NCBI RefSeq assembly: GCF_047238185.1
Contig: NZ_JBDFMI010000006.1
Coordinates: forward strand, 930,001 to 994,000
Reading direction: 5' to 3'
DNA length: 64,000 bases
Source: Bacillus_AD sp047238185
Lineage (GTDB): Bacteria > Bacillota > Bacilli > Bacillales > DSM-1321
Part shown: positions 16,279 to 24,771 of the stretch, piece after piece
How positions within the stretch are numbered: position 1 is the stretch's first letter
Layout of the letters: each line of letters opens with the position of its first letter
Made by a program: the position numbers and the translations under genes
Notes under the pieces: model-generated
Seen by the model: the letters and a program-made list of their open reading frames with translations, nothing else
The model's database searches: none
Told to the model about the DNA's origin: nothing

Positions 16279-18595
16279 CAACAATATGGGCAAAACGCTC
16301 CAAGTCTATTTTTATCTGCTCGGCTATCTGATGCTGCTGGAATGGTTAAGGCCATTAAAAGTCATAGCGGATGTCGGCTATTTATCAGCCTTTCTGCTAT
16401 TTTCTGCTCTCCCTTTTATTATGTACTTGTTTTCGGTGAAATGGATGTGGAAAACAATCATTCTTTTGGGATATATGCTGTTGGCTGTCTATTATATCTA
16501 CTTTTCGTCCATCCCGTTTCTCAATCCGGAATGGTTTATTCGATGTATAAGCGAAATGATTGTTAGCTGCACAGCTATTTTTACAGGAGATTTTGAAGCG
16601 ATTGCCGATAGTTTTAAGTCGATATTGTTTTTTGTGCTGCTATGGATCATGACATACTTGATCCATTATTGGATAGTGATGCAACGAAGCATATTCCTCT
16701 TCTTTTTTATATCGGTTTTATTCATAACGATACTGGATACGTTCACTCCCTACGATGGCAATGGGCCGATTATCCGTTTGTTCCTGTTCGGTATGCTCAT
16801 GATCGGCAGCTTGACTTTATATCGCAAAGTGGAAAATGGACAATGGCATGTAAGCAAAGCCGTTCTCCGCAGCTGGTTTGTGCCGTTCGTCTCTATCCTA
16901 GCAATAGCCATCGCTATTGGATTTGCGGGGCCAAAGCCAGGCGCACTCTGGCCTGATCCGGTCCCTTTCATAAAATCCTATTCCGATAAGTTCAGCGGCA
17001 ATTCCTCGCAGGTCAGCAAAGTGGGCTATGGAACAGATGACCGCAGGCTTGGAGGAGGCTTTGAAAAGGACGATACAGTCGTTTTTACGGCTGATGTGGG
17101 GACAAAGCATTATTGGCGTATAGAATCGAAGGATTATTATACAGGGCAGGGTTGGACAGAGCCGCCGGATGCTCTGAAGGATGAACAATCCTTCAGAAAA
17201 TTAGTCCCTCAAGACAGTGATAACAGTCATCCCTTTTTTAGTGGAAAAATTGAAAAAACACAAATGTTCAACGATCGAGTGCATGTGAAATTACTGTATA
17301 ATCACGTGCCATACCCGAATCCGGGCAGCTTAATATCATTAAAAGCGGAGGAAAAAAACAGCGAAGGCATCGAATATTCCTATAATCCGCTGAGCAAAAA
17401 AGTAAAAGCCTACAATGATAATAAAAAGACAATGCTCAAACAGTATTCATTGGACTATAGACAGCCTATATTCAATGTCGATGAACTGAAGGAAGCAGAT
17501 GAATTATATAGGAAAGATATTAAGGATAAGGGTTTTACAAGTGGTGCGGATTTGGATTCAATCGATCCCGACAGTGAATTCGGCAAGTTAATCAGAGGAG
17601 TTTCAGACTCCCAAGCGGACGAGCTCCAGTTGCCGGATACAGTGCCTTATCGGGTGAAGGAATTGGCCAAGGAGATCACCAAAGACCGAAAGAACCGCTA
17701 TGACAAAGTGAAAGCGATCGAGCAATACTTCGACCGGCCGGAGTTCAAGTATGACCGCAAGAATATCCCGTATCCAAAGGCAGGTCAGGATTTTGTGGAC
17801 CAATTCCTTTTCGATACAAAAAAAGGCTATTGCGACCATTTTTCTACGTCTATGGCAGTCATGCTTCGGTCAATCGGCATAGAAGCACGTTGGGTAAAAG
17901 GCTATACACCGGGTGAAATGGTTAAAAATGAAGGCGGCAGAAGTACATATCAAGTGACCAATAACAATGCCCATTCATGGGTGGAAGTGTATTTCCCTTA
18001 CTATGGCTGGGTGCCGTTCGAGCCGACAAAAGGATTTTCCGATACTACACGCTTTGTCTATAATAATTCCAGGATAGATGGATCCAATACGGATGCGCCG
18101 AAGGCAAATACGCCGGCAAGTGGGACAACAACTGTAAAACAGGAACCGAAAAAGCCTGTAAAGAAAGATCCGATGGAGGAACAAGCCTCTTCAAGCAAGG
18201 CGAAGGCAGCGGAAAAGAAAGCGGATTTTCCTGTTTGGCAAACCATCCTTTCCGGGATTGTCATCATCGCTCTTGCATTTGGCGTTTATGCATTACGGGG
18301 CAAATGGCTGCCAAGGCTGTGGATTGCCTATTACCGCAGACAATCATCGTTCGATTCATTCGGACCTGCCTATAAGGTATTGTTGAAGCAGCTGAAACGC
18401 TACGGTATCGCCAGGGAACCGGATCAGACATTAAGATCGTTTGCACAGTATGTGGACCAGTACTTCAGCATAGATGAGATGGCCAGTCTGACCGCTATCT
18501 ATGAACAGTACATTTACAGCGGTAAGCCTGTCCAGGAAGAGTGGCCGGAAGTGTATAAACTCTGGAAGAAAGTTATGAAAAAAACAATAACTTGA
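16271..18595 (+). CDS. yebA: Membrane transglutaminase-like protein
   Basis: The 774-residue protein has about six N-terminal membrane segments (to about residue 215), a large extracellular region, and one further span at about 655-675 before a cytoplasmic C-terminal DUF4129-like domain. The transglutaminase core shows the catalytic Cys in KKGYCDHFSTSMAVMLR, the His in NNNAHSWVEVYFPYYGW and the Asp/Glu in VPFEPTKGF. TgpA-like enzymes may act as proteases or protein crosslinkers on the outside; the substrate is unknown. A Lys/Ser/Pro-rich linker (about 610-650) joins the core to the last span. It is the third gene of the MoxR operon. Confidence 0.92.
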   Translation: MYNNNMGKTLQVYFYLLGYLMLLEWLRPLKVIADVGYLSAFLLFSALPFIMYLFSVKWMWKTIILLGYMLLAVYYIYFSSIPFLNPEWFIRCISEMIVSCTAIFTGDFEAIADSFKSILFFVLLWIMTYLIHYWIVMQRSIFLFFFISVLFITILDTFTPYDGNGPIIRLFLFGMLMIGSLTLYRKVENGQWHVSKAVLRSWFVPFVSILAIAIAIGFAGPKPGALWPDPVPFIKSYSDKFSGNSSQVSKVGYGTDDRRLGGGFEKDDTVVFTADVGTKHYWRIESKDYYTGQGWTEPPDALKDEQSFRKLVPQDSDNSHPFFSGKIEKTQMFNDRVHVKLLYNHVPYPNPGSLISLKAEEKNSEGIEYSYNPLSKKVKAYNDNKKTMLKQYSLDYRQPIFNVDELKEADELYRKDIKDKGFTSGADLDSIDPDSEFGKLIRGVSDSQADELQLPDTVPYRVKELAKEITKDRKNRYDKVKAIEQYFDRPEFKYDRKNIPYPKAGQDFVDQFLFDTKKGYCDHFSTSMAVMLRSIGIEARWVKGYTPGEMVKNEGGRSTYQVTNNNAHSWVEVYFPYYGWVPFEPTKGFSDTTRFVYNNSRIDGSNTDAPKANTPASGTTTVKQEPKKPVKKDPMEEQASSSKAKAAEKKADFPVWQTILSGIVIIALAFGVYALRGKWLPRLWIAYYRRQSSFDSFGPAYKVLLKQLKRYGIAREPDQTLRSFAQYVDQYFSIDEMASLTAIYEQYIYSGKPVQEEWPEVYKLWKKVMKKTIT

Positions 18596-18621
18596 CCTCT
18601 TTTTTAAACGGCTGTTACAAT
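18592..18621 (+). promoter_or_regulatory. Predicted guaA promoter
   Basis: TTGACC (18592-18597), an 18-bp spacer and TACAAT (18616-18621) form a sigma-A-type promoter. It overlaps the stop codon of yebA and lies about 35 bp before the riboswitch aptamer. Confidence 0.65.
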
Positions 18622-18655
18622 AGGACATGGTTTTATATTTAATTTCATATATTTC

Positions 18656-18724
18656 CTTCGTATATCCTCGATAATATGGTTCGAAAGTTTCTACCAGGGC
18701 TCCGTAAATGACCTGACTATGAAG
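18656..18724 (+). ncRNA. Guanine-class purine riboswitch (guaA leader)
   Basis: All conserved purine-aptamer elements are present in order: P1 CTTCGTA/TATGAAG, ATATGG, AAGTTTCTACC, CCGTAAATG, and GACTATG. The specificity nucleotide equivalent to position 74 is C (18717), so guanine or hypoxanthine rather than adenine is the expected ligand. A terminator hairpin stands about 75 nt downstream, fitting transcriptional attenuation of GMP synthetase when guanine is abundant. Confidence 0.93.
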
Positions 18725-18797
18725 TGAGCAAGTTCTTTATACGCCTTTTCATAAGGTTTATTAGGTGCTTGTTTTCTGAGGAACGATTGGAAATAAA

Positions 18798-18847
18798 CTA
18801 GACTAATGCGCGCCGGCCCTGCCAGCTGCAGTAGATTCTAGTTTTTT
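18798..18847 (+). terminator. Riboswitch-controlled terminator before guaA
   Basis: CTAGACTAATGC (18798-18809) pairs with GCAGTAGATTCTAG (18828-18841) with one bulge and one mismatch, followed by TTTTTT. It lies between the aptamer and guaA, as the off-state of the switch requires. The remaining 140 bp to guaA contain no gene. Confidence 0.75.
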
Positions 18848-18990
18848 CTTTATTCTTTATTAAAAATGGAGACACTGTTATTACTTGTTATTGCGAACCG
18901 GCAAGTGATAAGATAGGGTCATTCAAATTCAGTGCCTTCACTGATATCAGCATCAGTGCGTTTCATAAAATACAATCAGAGGTGACGTTT

Positions 18991-20544
18991 GTGCCAGGGA
19001 AAACAGAATTACAAAATCAAGAAATGATCGTCGTTCTAGATTTTGGCAGTCAATACAATCAACTTATCACAAGACGTATCAGGGAGTTCGGCGTTTATTC
19101 AGAATTGCATCCGCATACGTTGACGGTGGAAGAAATTAAAGCAATGAACCCAAAAGGAATCATCCTTTCAGGCGGTCCGAACAGTGTGTATGATGAAGCT
19201 TCATTCCGCTGCGATGAGCGTATTTTCGACATGGGCATCCCTGTATTCGGGATTTGCTATGGCATGCAATTAATGACAACCCACTTCGGCGGCAAGGTTG
19301 AAAAAGCGAACCACCGCGAATACGGAAAAGCTACATTGAAAATCGAGCATGAATCAAGCATGTACAAAGGCCTGCCATCCGAGCAAACGGTATGGATGAG
19401 TCATGGCGACTTGGTAACGGCAACGCCTGAAGGCTTTGTTACAGATGCAACAAGCGTGTCTTGCCCGATTGCCGGGATGAGCGATGAATCAAGAAACCTG
19501 TATGCTGTACAATTCCATCCGGAAGTGCGCCACTCAGAGTACGGAAATGACATGCTGAAGAACTTTGCGTTCAACATCTGTGGATGCCACGGCGAATGGT
19601 CAATGGAAAACTTCATTGAGATTGAAGTGGAAAAAATCCGCCAAACAGTAGGCGATAAAAAAGTTCTGTGCGCACTGAGCGGCGGTGTCGATTCTTCCGT
19701 TGTGGCAGTATTGATCCACAAAGCGATCGGCGACCAATTGACATGTATCTTCGTTGACCACGGCCTTCTTCGAAAAGGGGAAGCGGAAGGCGTCATGAAG
19801 ACATTTACGGAAGATTTCCATATGAATGTCATCAAAGTAGATGCTCAAGAACGCTTCATGAACAAGCTGGCCGGTGTATCCGATCCAGAACAAAAACGTA
19901 AAATCATCGGTAACGAATTCATTTATGTATTCGATGACGAAGCAGCGAAATTGGAAGGCATCGATTACTTGGCGCAAGGAACGCTGTATACGGATATTAT
20001 CGAAAGCGGAACAGCAACTGCCCAAACAATCAAGTCCCACCACAACGTGGGCGGACTGCCTGAAGATATGCAATTCCAATTGATCGAGCCATTGAACACA
20101 TTGTTCAAGGATGAGGTGCGTGCACTTGGTACAGAGCTTGGCATGAAAGACGAAGTCGTTTGGCGCCAGCCATTCCCAGGCCCAGGCCTTGGTATCCGTG
20201 TACTTGGCGAAATCACAGAAGAAAAATTGGAAATCGTCCGCGAATCTGATTACATCCTTCGTGAAGAAATCAAGAAAGCCGGACTTGACCGCGACATCTG
20301 GCAATACTTCACAGTACTTCCTGGCATGCGCAGTGTCGGTGTAATGGGCGATGCCCGTACGTACGATTACACAATCGGCATCCGTGCCGTCACATCAATC
20401 GACGGAATGACTTCTGATTGGGCACGTATCCCTTGGGACGTCCTAGAGAAAATCTCTGTCCGCATGGTGAACGAAGTGCCTCACATCAACCGCGTAGTGT
20501 ATGATATTACTTCTAAGCCACCTGCTACTATTGAGTGGGAATAA
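18991..20544 (+). CDS. guaA: GMP synthetase (glutamine-hydrolysing)
   Basis: GuaA aminates XMP to GMP with ATP and glutamine. The class I amidotransferase domain (about 1-200) has the nucleophile Cys89 in GICYGMQL and the His-Glu pair in QFHPEVRHSEYG. The ATP-pyrophosphatase domain has the P-loop CALSGGVDSSV, and the C-terminal dimerisation domain ends in the conserved VVYDITSKPPATIEWE. I chose the GTG at 18991 because AGAGGTGA (18977-18984) lies 6 bp before it; the GTG at 18982 would sit inside that ribosome site. The product is 517 residues. It is controlled by a guanine riboswitch and followed by two terminator hairpins. Confidence 0.97.
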   Translation: MPGKTELQNQEMIVVLDFGSQYNQLITRRIREFGVYSELHPHTLTVEEIKAMNPKGIILSGGPNSVYDEASFRCDERIFDMGIPVFGICYGMQLMTTHFGGKVEKANHREYGKATLKIEHESSMYKGLPSEQTVWMSHGDLVTATPEGFVTDATSVSCPIAGMSDESRNLYAVQFHPEVRHSEYGNDMLKNFAFNICGCHGEWSMENFIEIEVEKIRQTVGDKKVLCALSGGVDSSVVAVLIHKAIGDQLTCIFVDHGLLRKGEAEGVMKTFTEDFHMNVIKVDAQERFMNKLAGVSDPEQKRKIIGNEFIYVFDDEAAKLEGIDYLAQGTLYTDIIESGTATAQTIKSHHNVGGLPEDMQFQLIEPLNTLFKDEVRALGTELGMKDEVVWRQPFPGPGLGIRVLGEITEEKLEIVRESDYILREEIKKAGLDRDIWQYFTVLPGMRSVGVMGDARTYDYTIGIRAVTSIDGMTSDWARIPWDVLEKISVRMVNEVPHINRVVYDITSKPPATIEWE

Positions 20545-20553
20545 TAGCTTGTT

Positions 20554-20593
20554 ACCTGCATAGGCTGTTTTTACAGCTATTGCAGGTATTTTT
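20554..20593 (+). terminator. guaA terminator
   Basis: ACCTGCATAGGCTGT pairs with ACAGCTATTGCAGGT around a TTTT loop, with a long T run after it. Confidence 0.92.
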
Positions 20594-20658
20594 TTATGCA
20601 TTGTAATTGTTTCTCCGATAAGGTACATCCTTTTAAACTGGAGCAATAATGAAACTAG

Positions 20659-20684
20659 GCTGTCGATTAGGCAGCTTTTTTTTA
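20659..20684 (+). terminator. Second hairpin after guaA
   Basis: GCTGTC pairs with GGCAGC (one G-T pair) across a 5-nt loop and is followed by eight Ts. It may be a back-up terminator. Confidence 0.65.
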
Positions 20685-20752
20685 TGCATCAAACGCATTG
20701 GCTAGTATAAGGTATTACAATACTTATATAATTCAATAATTAAGGGAATATT

Positions 20753-20778
20753 TGTAACCTTTTTTTGTTTGGTGCGTG
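20753..20778 (+). promoter_or_regulatory. ECF-type promoter of the sigma operon
   Basis: TGTAAC (20753-20758), a 16-bp spacer beginning CTTTTTTT, and CGTG (20775-20778) match the ECF promoter pattern TGAAAC-N16-CGTC of the Bacillus SigM/W/X group, including the T-rich spacer start. It ends 22 bp before the sigma gene, consistent with autoregulation and a very short leader that holds GAGAGGAGG. Confidence 0.7.
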
Positions 20779-20800
20779 TTATTAATGAGAGGAGGATCAG

Positions 20801-21298
20801 ATGAGGGATTCGTTGGATAGTCTTTATATTGCTTATTTTTCTGATATTTACCGCTTTCTGTTCTCTCTCTGTCATAACCATCATACAGCGGAGGACCTTG
20901 TTCAAGAGACTTTTTTCCGTGCTCATTTACATATTGAAGATTATCAAAAGGAAAGCGTGAAGGCATGGCTGTTTAAGGTAGCCTATCATTCATATATCGA
21001 TCATTATCGAAAACAAAAAAGAGTAACCATTAAGGATCGAGGTTATTTTTCCGGATTTTTAGATAACAGAAAAGCGATCGATGAGGCAGTTGTTGCCAAA
21101 GAAGAAATTGAAGAACTGTTACGTAAGGTGAATGCTTTGCCTGAGAAATATAAAATGGCTGTGCTGCTTTGTGATTTCAACGATTTGTCGTATCAAGAAG
21201 CAGCTGATGTAATGAAGGTGAGCAATGCTTATATAAAGGTTCTTTTATATCGGGGCAGACAGGCAATAAGGCAAGGAAGGGGCAATGAGAATGGATGA
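20801..21298 (+). CDS. ECF-family RNA polymerase sigma factor
   Basis: The 165-residue protein has region 2 (about 8-75) with YIAYFSDIYRFLFSL and AEDLVQETFFRAHLH, and region 4 (about 105-160) with LPEKYKMAVLLCDFNDLSYQ and EAADVMKVSNAYIKVLLYRG. There is no extra domain. The downstream gene is a membrane anti-sigma factor of the Sigma_reg_N/Sigma_reg_C type, as in sigM-yhdL, so an envelope-stress sigma factor of the SigM class is likely. The inducing signal is not readable. It overlaps its anti-sigma gene by 14 bp. Confidence 0.93.
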   Translation: MRDSLDSLYIAYFSDIYRFLFSLCHNHHTAEDLVQETFFRAHLHIEDYQKESVKAWLFKVAYHSYIDHYRKQKRVTIKDRGYFSGFLDNRKAIDEAVVAKEEIEELLRKVNALPEKYKMAVLLCDFNDLSYQEAADVMKVSNAYIKVLLYRGRQAIRQGRGNENG

Positions 21299-22451
21299 TG
21301 AATTTAAAAGGCGTTTAGAATCATATGAAAAAGGAGAGCTTACTCCGGGGCAAGTGAAAGAGATAGAGGAAGAGTTGGAGAAGCTTGAGAAGTATCTAGA
21401 AATAATAGAGGAAGAGAAACAGGGTAAGTTCACAAACACAAAAGTTAATATGAAAAAGCAGCAACGAATTATGAAACGTGGGAAATGGAAGGCGAGATTC
21501 CAGACGGCACTTATGGTGATAGGCTTATTTATCATATTTACCATCGTTTCTGCCATTTTAACAATGGTTTATTACACAACGGGAAAGCCGGACAGAGGTG
21601 AGGCGTTACGGAATGTGGTTGATTACAGTTTAACCGTAATGAATCCATATGGATACTTGGATGGTTCGAGCTCTAATTCTTCAGCCTACTTTGGAATGAA
21701 GGCCACTAGAGACTTAAAAAAAGTTGTGGGAGATGAAACGATTAAAGTGGGGGAGATGGAAACAAAGTTTTTCTTCTCGATGATGGCTGTTCCAAAAATT
21801 ACGTATCTTGGTGCTACTTCAACGAACAACCCTGCATTCATTTATCCGGGATCAAGTTCTCGGGGTTTTTCGGGGTGGGACCGTTTAAAGAAATTTCCTG
21901 AAGGAACGGTTGTATCTGCTTACGTTTCATTTTCAAAGTTAATGAGCACAGAGCACGTTTTTTCATTATTTAAAGATAAGGATATTAGATTAGTATGGCT
22001 TGCTGTAGATACTGGTTTTGAAAAGAAAGAGGAGAGTGTGATCGAACCTATTGGCTTTCCGAGCTCTCCTATTTGGCATGATGACGACATGATTCTGGAT
22101 TCACGCAAAGAGGAAAAAGGACTGTTTGGAACAAAAACAGTCTCTGAAAGCAGCTCCTCACCAGAGTATGAAGAGGGAGAAGGAGAGCCTCTTCATAAAC
22201 AGTTCTTAAAGACACTGCGCTTTTTAAGTAAACATGAACGAATAGCTAACAATTTCTATTGGGGCAAACTGAATCTTTCTGAACGCATTCAATATCTTGA
22301 AGACAATGGTTTTAAACATTATGGAGCTGTCATTACAGGCCCGACAAAGGAAGTATTAAAGCTAAAGGATGAAAAAAAAATTAGCGATGTAGAAGTCGAT
22401 GAAGTACGTTTTTGGAATTGGGATAATGAGGTTGATGGGGCTAGTGAGTAA
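21285..22451 (+). CDS. Membrane anti-sigma factor (YhdL-like)
   Basis: The 388-residue protein has an acidic N-terminal cytoplasmic part with GELTPGQVKEIEEELEKLEK, a single membrane span at about residues 72-94 and a long extracellular domain with AYFGMKATRDLKKVVGDE. This layout is that of the sigma-factor regulators with Sigma_reg_N and Sigma_reg_C domains. It would hold the adjacent ECF sigma factor at the membrane until a surface signal releases it. The overlap with the sigma gene ensures coupled translation. ATG 21285 follows AAGGAAGGGG; ATG 21291 is an alternative. Confidence 0.88.
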   Translation: MRMDDEFKRRLESYEKGELTPGQVKEIEEELEKLEKYLEIIEEEKQGKFTNTKVNMKKQQRIMKRGKWKARFQTALMVIGLFIIFTIVSAILTMVYYTTGKPDRGEALRNVVDYSLTVMNPYGYLDGSSSNSSAYFGMKATRDLKKVVGDETIKVGEMETKFFFSMMAVPKITYLGATSTNNPAFIYPGSSSRGFSGWDRLKKFPEGTVVSAYVSFSKLMSTEHVFSLFKDKDIRLVWLAVDTGFEKKEESVIEPIGFPSSPIWHDDDMILDSRKEEKGLFGTKTVSESSSSPEYEEGEGEPLHKQFLKTLRFLSKHERIANNFYWGKLNLSERIQYLEDNGFKHYGAVITGPTKEVLKLKDEKKISDVEVDEVRFWNWDNEVDGASE

Positions 22452-22603
22452 GGTTTTAGTAAATGAGATGAATTTCTTAAAAGACATTTAGTAGGATTAC
22501 TGTACTAAAGCAGATATGGTGGAACTAATAATAGCCCGATTTTTTCTTCTGCGATCAAGAAGATAGTATGCGGTTTAGCTAAAAAAGGAAGTAGATTAGA
22601 AGT

Positions 22604-22629
22604 AGGCTGTCATTTTGACAGCCTTTTTT
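22604..22629 (+). terminator. Intrinsic terminator after the sigma operon
   Basis: AGGCTGTCA pairs perfectly with TGACAGCCT across a 3-nt loop, followed by five Ts. Confidence 0.88.
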
Positions 22630-22874
22630 ATGGTTAAAATCCATGCCACTTACTAAAAAATCATAAAATACCAATCCGAATGGTATATAAATAGCGATTC
22701 CTTCATGTGGGATAAAAATTGTCTGAAATATTAACGAAATGTGAAAAAATATAAAACTCTTATATTTTTTCTGGTATATAACAATATATTTAAAAAATTC
22801 CTGTGATATAATAACTCCATGTTCAGGACTGAACAAATGGATTTTAATTAGAGTTTCTCAAAGGGGGGAATATA

Positions 22875-23136
22875 TTGATAACAATCCGTTCAGGAGACGT
22901 ATATAGAGAAATGGTTTGATGATTTATATGTAGGCGGTTGTTCCTTGGGTGAGTGTACAAAATGATTTTGTAAGCTGTGCTAGTATATCGTAGCTAGTTT
23001 GACAGTTAAATCGAAATGATTGATGCACGTGTAAACCTCACTAGGATCGGAAAATGGCATTGATTCTTTTCTTGCCTTAAAACGATTTTCTTTAAAGGAA
23101 ACCGTACTTCAAGAAGCACTGCAGGCTGATTTGTGA
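22875..23136 (+). pseudogene. Decayed gene upstream of the MFS transporter
   Basis: A strong AAAGGGGGGAA and a TTG start at 22875 open a frame (LITIRSGDVYREMV) that stops after 14 codons. At the far end a different stretch (23035-23136) reads TSLGSENGIDSFLALKRFSL and then KETVLQEALQADL before TGA, which looks like a genuine protein C-terminus. Between them no frame is open. The 740-bp gap thus seems to hold the two ends of a lost small gene, perhaps once a regulator or enzyme of the sugar-acid genes that follow. The family is not recognised. Confidence 0.35.
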
Positions 23137-23190
23137 TAGTTTTCTCAAAGTGGATTTTAAGAATATCTTATTTCATAGGGAGGAGTTAAC

Positions 23191-24519
23191 GTGGATCAGT
23201 CTAAAATTGAAAAAAGGGCGATTAATAAAATGACTTGGCGGTTGATGCCCTTTTGTATCTTTCTCTATATAGTCAATATCATTGATAGAGGAAATCTTGG
23301 ATTTACTGCCCTTGATATGAATGCGGCCTTGGGAATTGAAGCGGCGGCCTTCGGTTTATTAACGTCCATATTCTTTATAGGATATTTTTTCTTAGAAGTC
23401 CCGAGTAATATGGCGATGCATCGATTCGGAGCGAAGTTATGGATTGGGCGCATTATGATTACATGGGGGTTAGTAACTTGTGGCGTATTCTTTGCTCAAA
23501 GTTTCACACACGTTGCTATTCTCCGCTTTTTGCTGGGCGTTTGTGAGGCAGGGTTCTTTCCTGGGATGATCTATTATTTTACCTTTTGGTTTCCAATGAG
23601 ATACCGCGCGCGGATCACATCCATTTTCTTTATTGCAGGCCCAATTGCAGCTGCTATCGGTGCTCCTATTTCTACATTAATAATGGATCATGTTTCATGG
23701 CTGGGCCAAGATGGCTGGAGATGGGTTTATATGCTTGAAGGTATAGCAGCAGTTGTAGGCGGGATTTTTTGTTTCATTTATCTCACAGATAAGCCACAGG
23801 ATGCTAAATGGTTGACTCAAGAGGAAAAAGATTGGGTGGTTAACGAAATAGCAGCAGAAGATGCAATGAAAACGGAAACAGCTCATTTCACATTGGGCAA
23901 GGTCTTTAAATACGGTAAAGTGTGGAGGCTTGCTTTCATATACATGTTCATCCAAATCACAACACAAGCGCTAAGTTTCTGGAGTCCGACTTTAGTTAAG
24001 GAGTTTTCTGCAGCATTTAGCAATACCACGGTCGGCTTTATCATGATGCTTCCTCCTATTGTAGGTTTGATCGCCATGTTGTATTGGGGAAAACATTCTG
24101 ATCAGAAAGGTGAGCGGGTTAAACATACGGCACTGCCTATGATTGTTTTTGTTCTTGCTTTAGGGCTGATGATGGCACCGGGCATACCTATGAAGCTAAT
24201 CGGACTTACATTGACAGGTGTAGCTTCATATTCATTCTACGGGCCGTATTGGGCAATACCGACGATTTATTTGAGTGGAGAGGCAGCAGCTATTGGCGTA
24301 GCTATTATCAACTCCATGTCAAGCTTTGGCGGTTTTGCTGGCAATCTTGCTGTCGGGTTTATAAAGGAATCCATTTTGGGTACTACTGGCGTCTTTGTAT
24401 TCCTTCTTCTTTGCGCATTAATTGCATTTTTCATGACTATCACATTAAAAATGCAAAAACAAGAAAAGCTGAAAGAAATCAAATCGGATACCGAACAGCC
24501 CGCAGAAAGTATAGTATAA
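23191..24519 (+). CDS. MFS transporter, sugar-acid (ACS) type
   Basis: The 442-residue permease has twelve membrane segments. The N-terminal signature of the anion:cation symporter family is visible: MTWRLMPFCIFLYIVNIIDR, then GLLTSIFFIGYFFLEVPSN, and LGVCEAGFFPGMIYYFTFWF. Relatives import glucarate, galactonate, tartrate or phthalate. The neighbouring mandelate-racemase-type gene supports a sugar acid such as galactonate or glucarate as substrate (inference). The start is GTG, with GGGAGGAG 5 bp before it. Confidence 0.9.
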   Translation: MDQSKIEKRAINKMTWRLMPFCIFLYIVNIIDRGNLGFTALDMNAALGIEAAAFGLLTSIFFIGYFFLEVPSNMAMHRFGAKLWIGRIMITWGLVTCGVFFAQSFTHVAILRFLLGVCEAGFFPGMIYYFTFWFPMRYRARITSIFFIAGPIAAAIGAPISTLIMDHVSWLGQDGWRWVYMLEGIAAVVGGIFCFIYLTDKPQDAKWLTQEEKDWVVNEIAAEDAMKTETAHFTLGKVFKYGKVWRLAFIYMFIQITTQALSFWSPTLVKEFSAAFSNTTVGFIMMLPPIVGLIAMLYWGKHSDQKGERVKHTALPMIVFVLALGLMMAPGIPMKLIGLTLTGVASYSFYGPYWAIPTIYLSGEAAAIGVAIINSMSSFGGFAGNLAVGFIKESILGTTGVFVFLLLCALIAFFMTITLKMQKQEKLKEIKSDTEQPAESIV

Positions 24520-24771
24520 GTTCATTTTAATCAAACTCAAAAACCATGTCAAAACAATCACATTAGTATGGAAAGTTGATGATTATTCCTGATTAGCAAC
24601 CAGTAAAGGGGTAGCTGAAGCCCTTTTCTCAAAAGATGAATTTGATTTATGGAATCTCGTTCTCTTAGTTGATGTAGATCATCATTATTTAGAATAGTTA
24701 GTTTGTTCAACTAAACAGAAACGACATCTCTCCGGCGATTAGAAAATTCTAAAGAAAGAAGTGTTCATTTT

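Noticed and set aside
19600..20304. 234-codon minus-strand frame within guaA
   Set aside because: Antisense of the conserved GuaA synthetase domain.
22579..22836. 85-codon minus-strand frame after the anti-sigma gene
   Set aside because: It spans the perfect terminator hairpin, has no ribosome site and reads as AT-rich chance translation.
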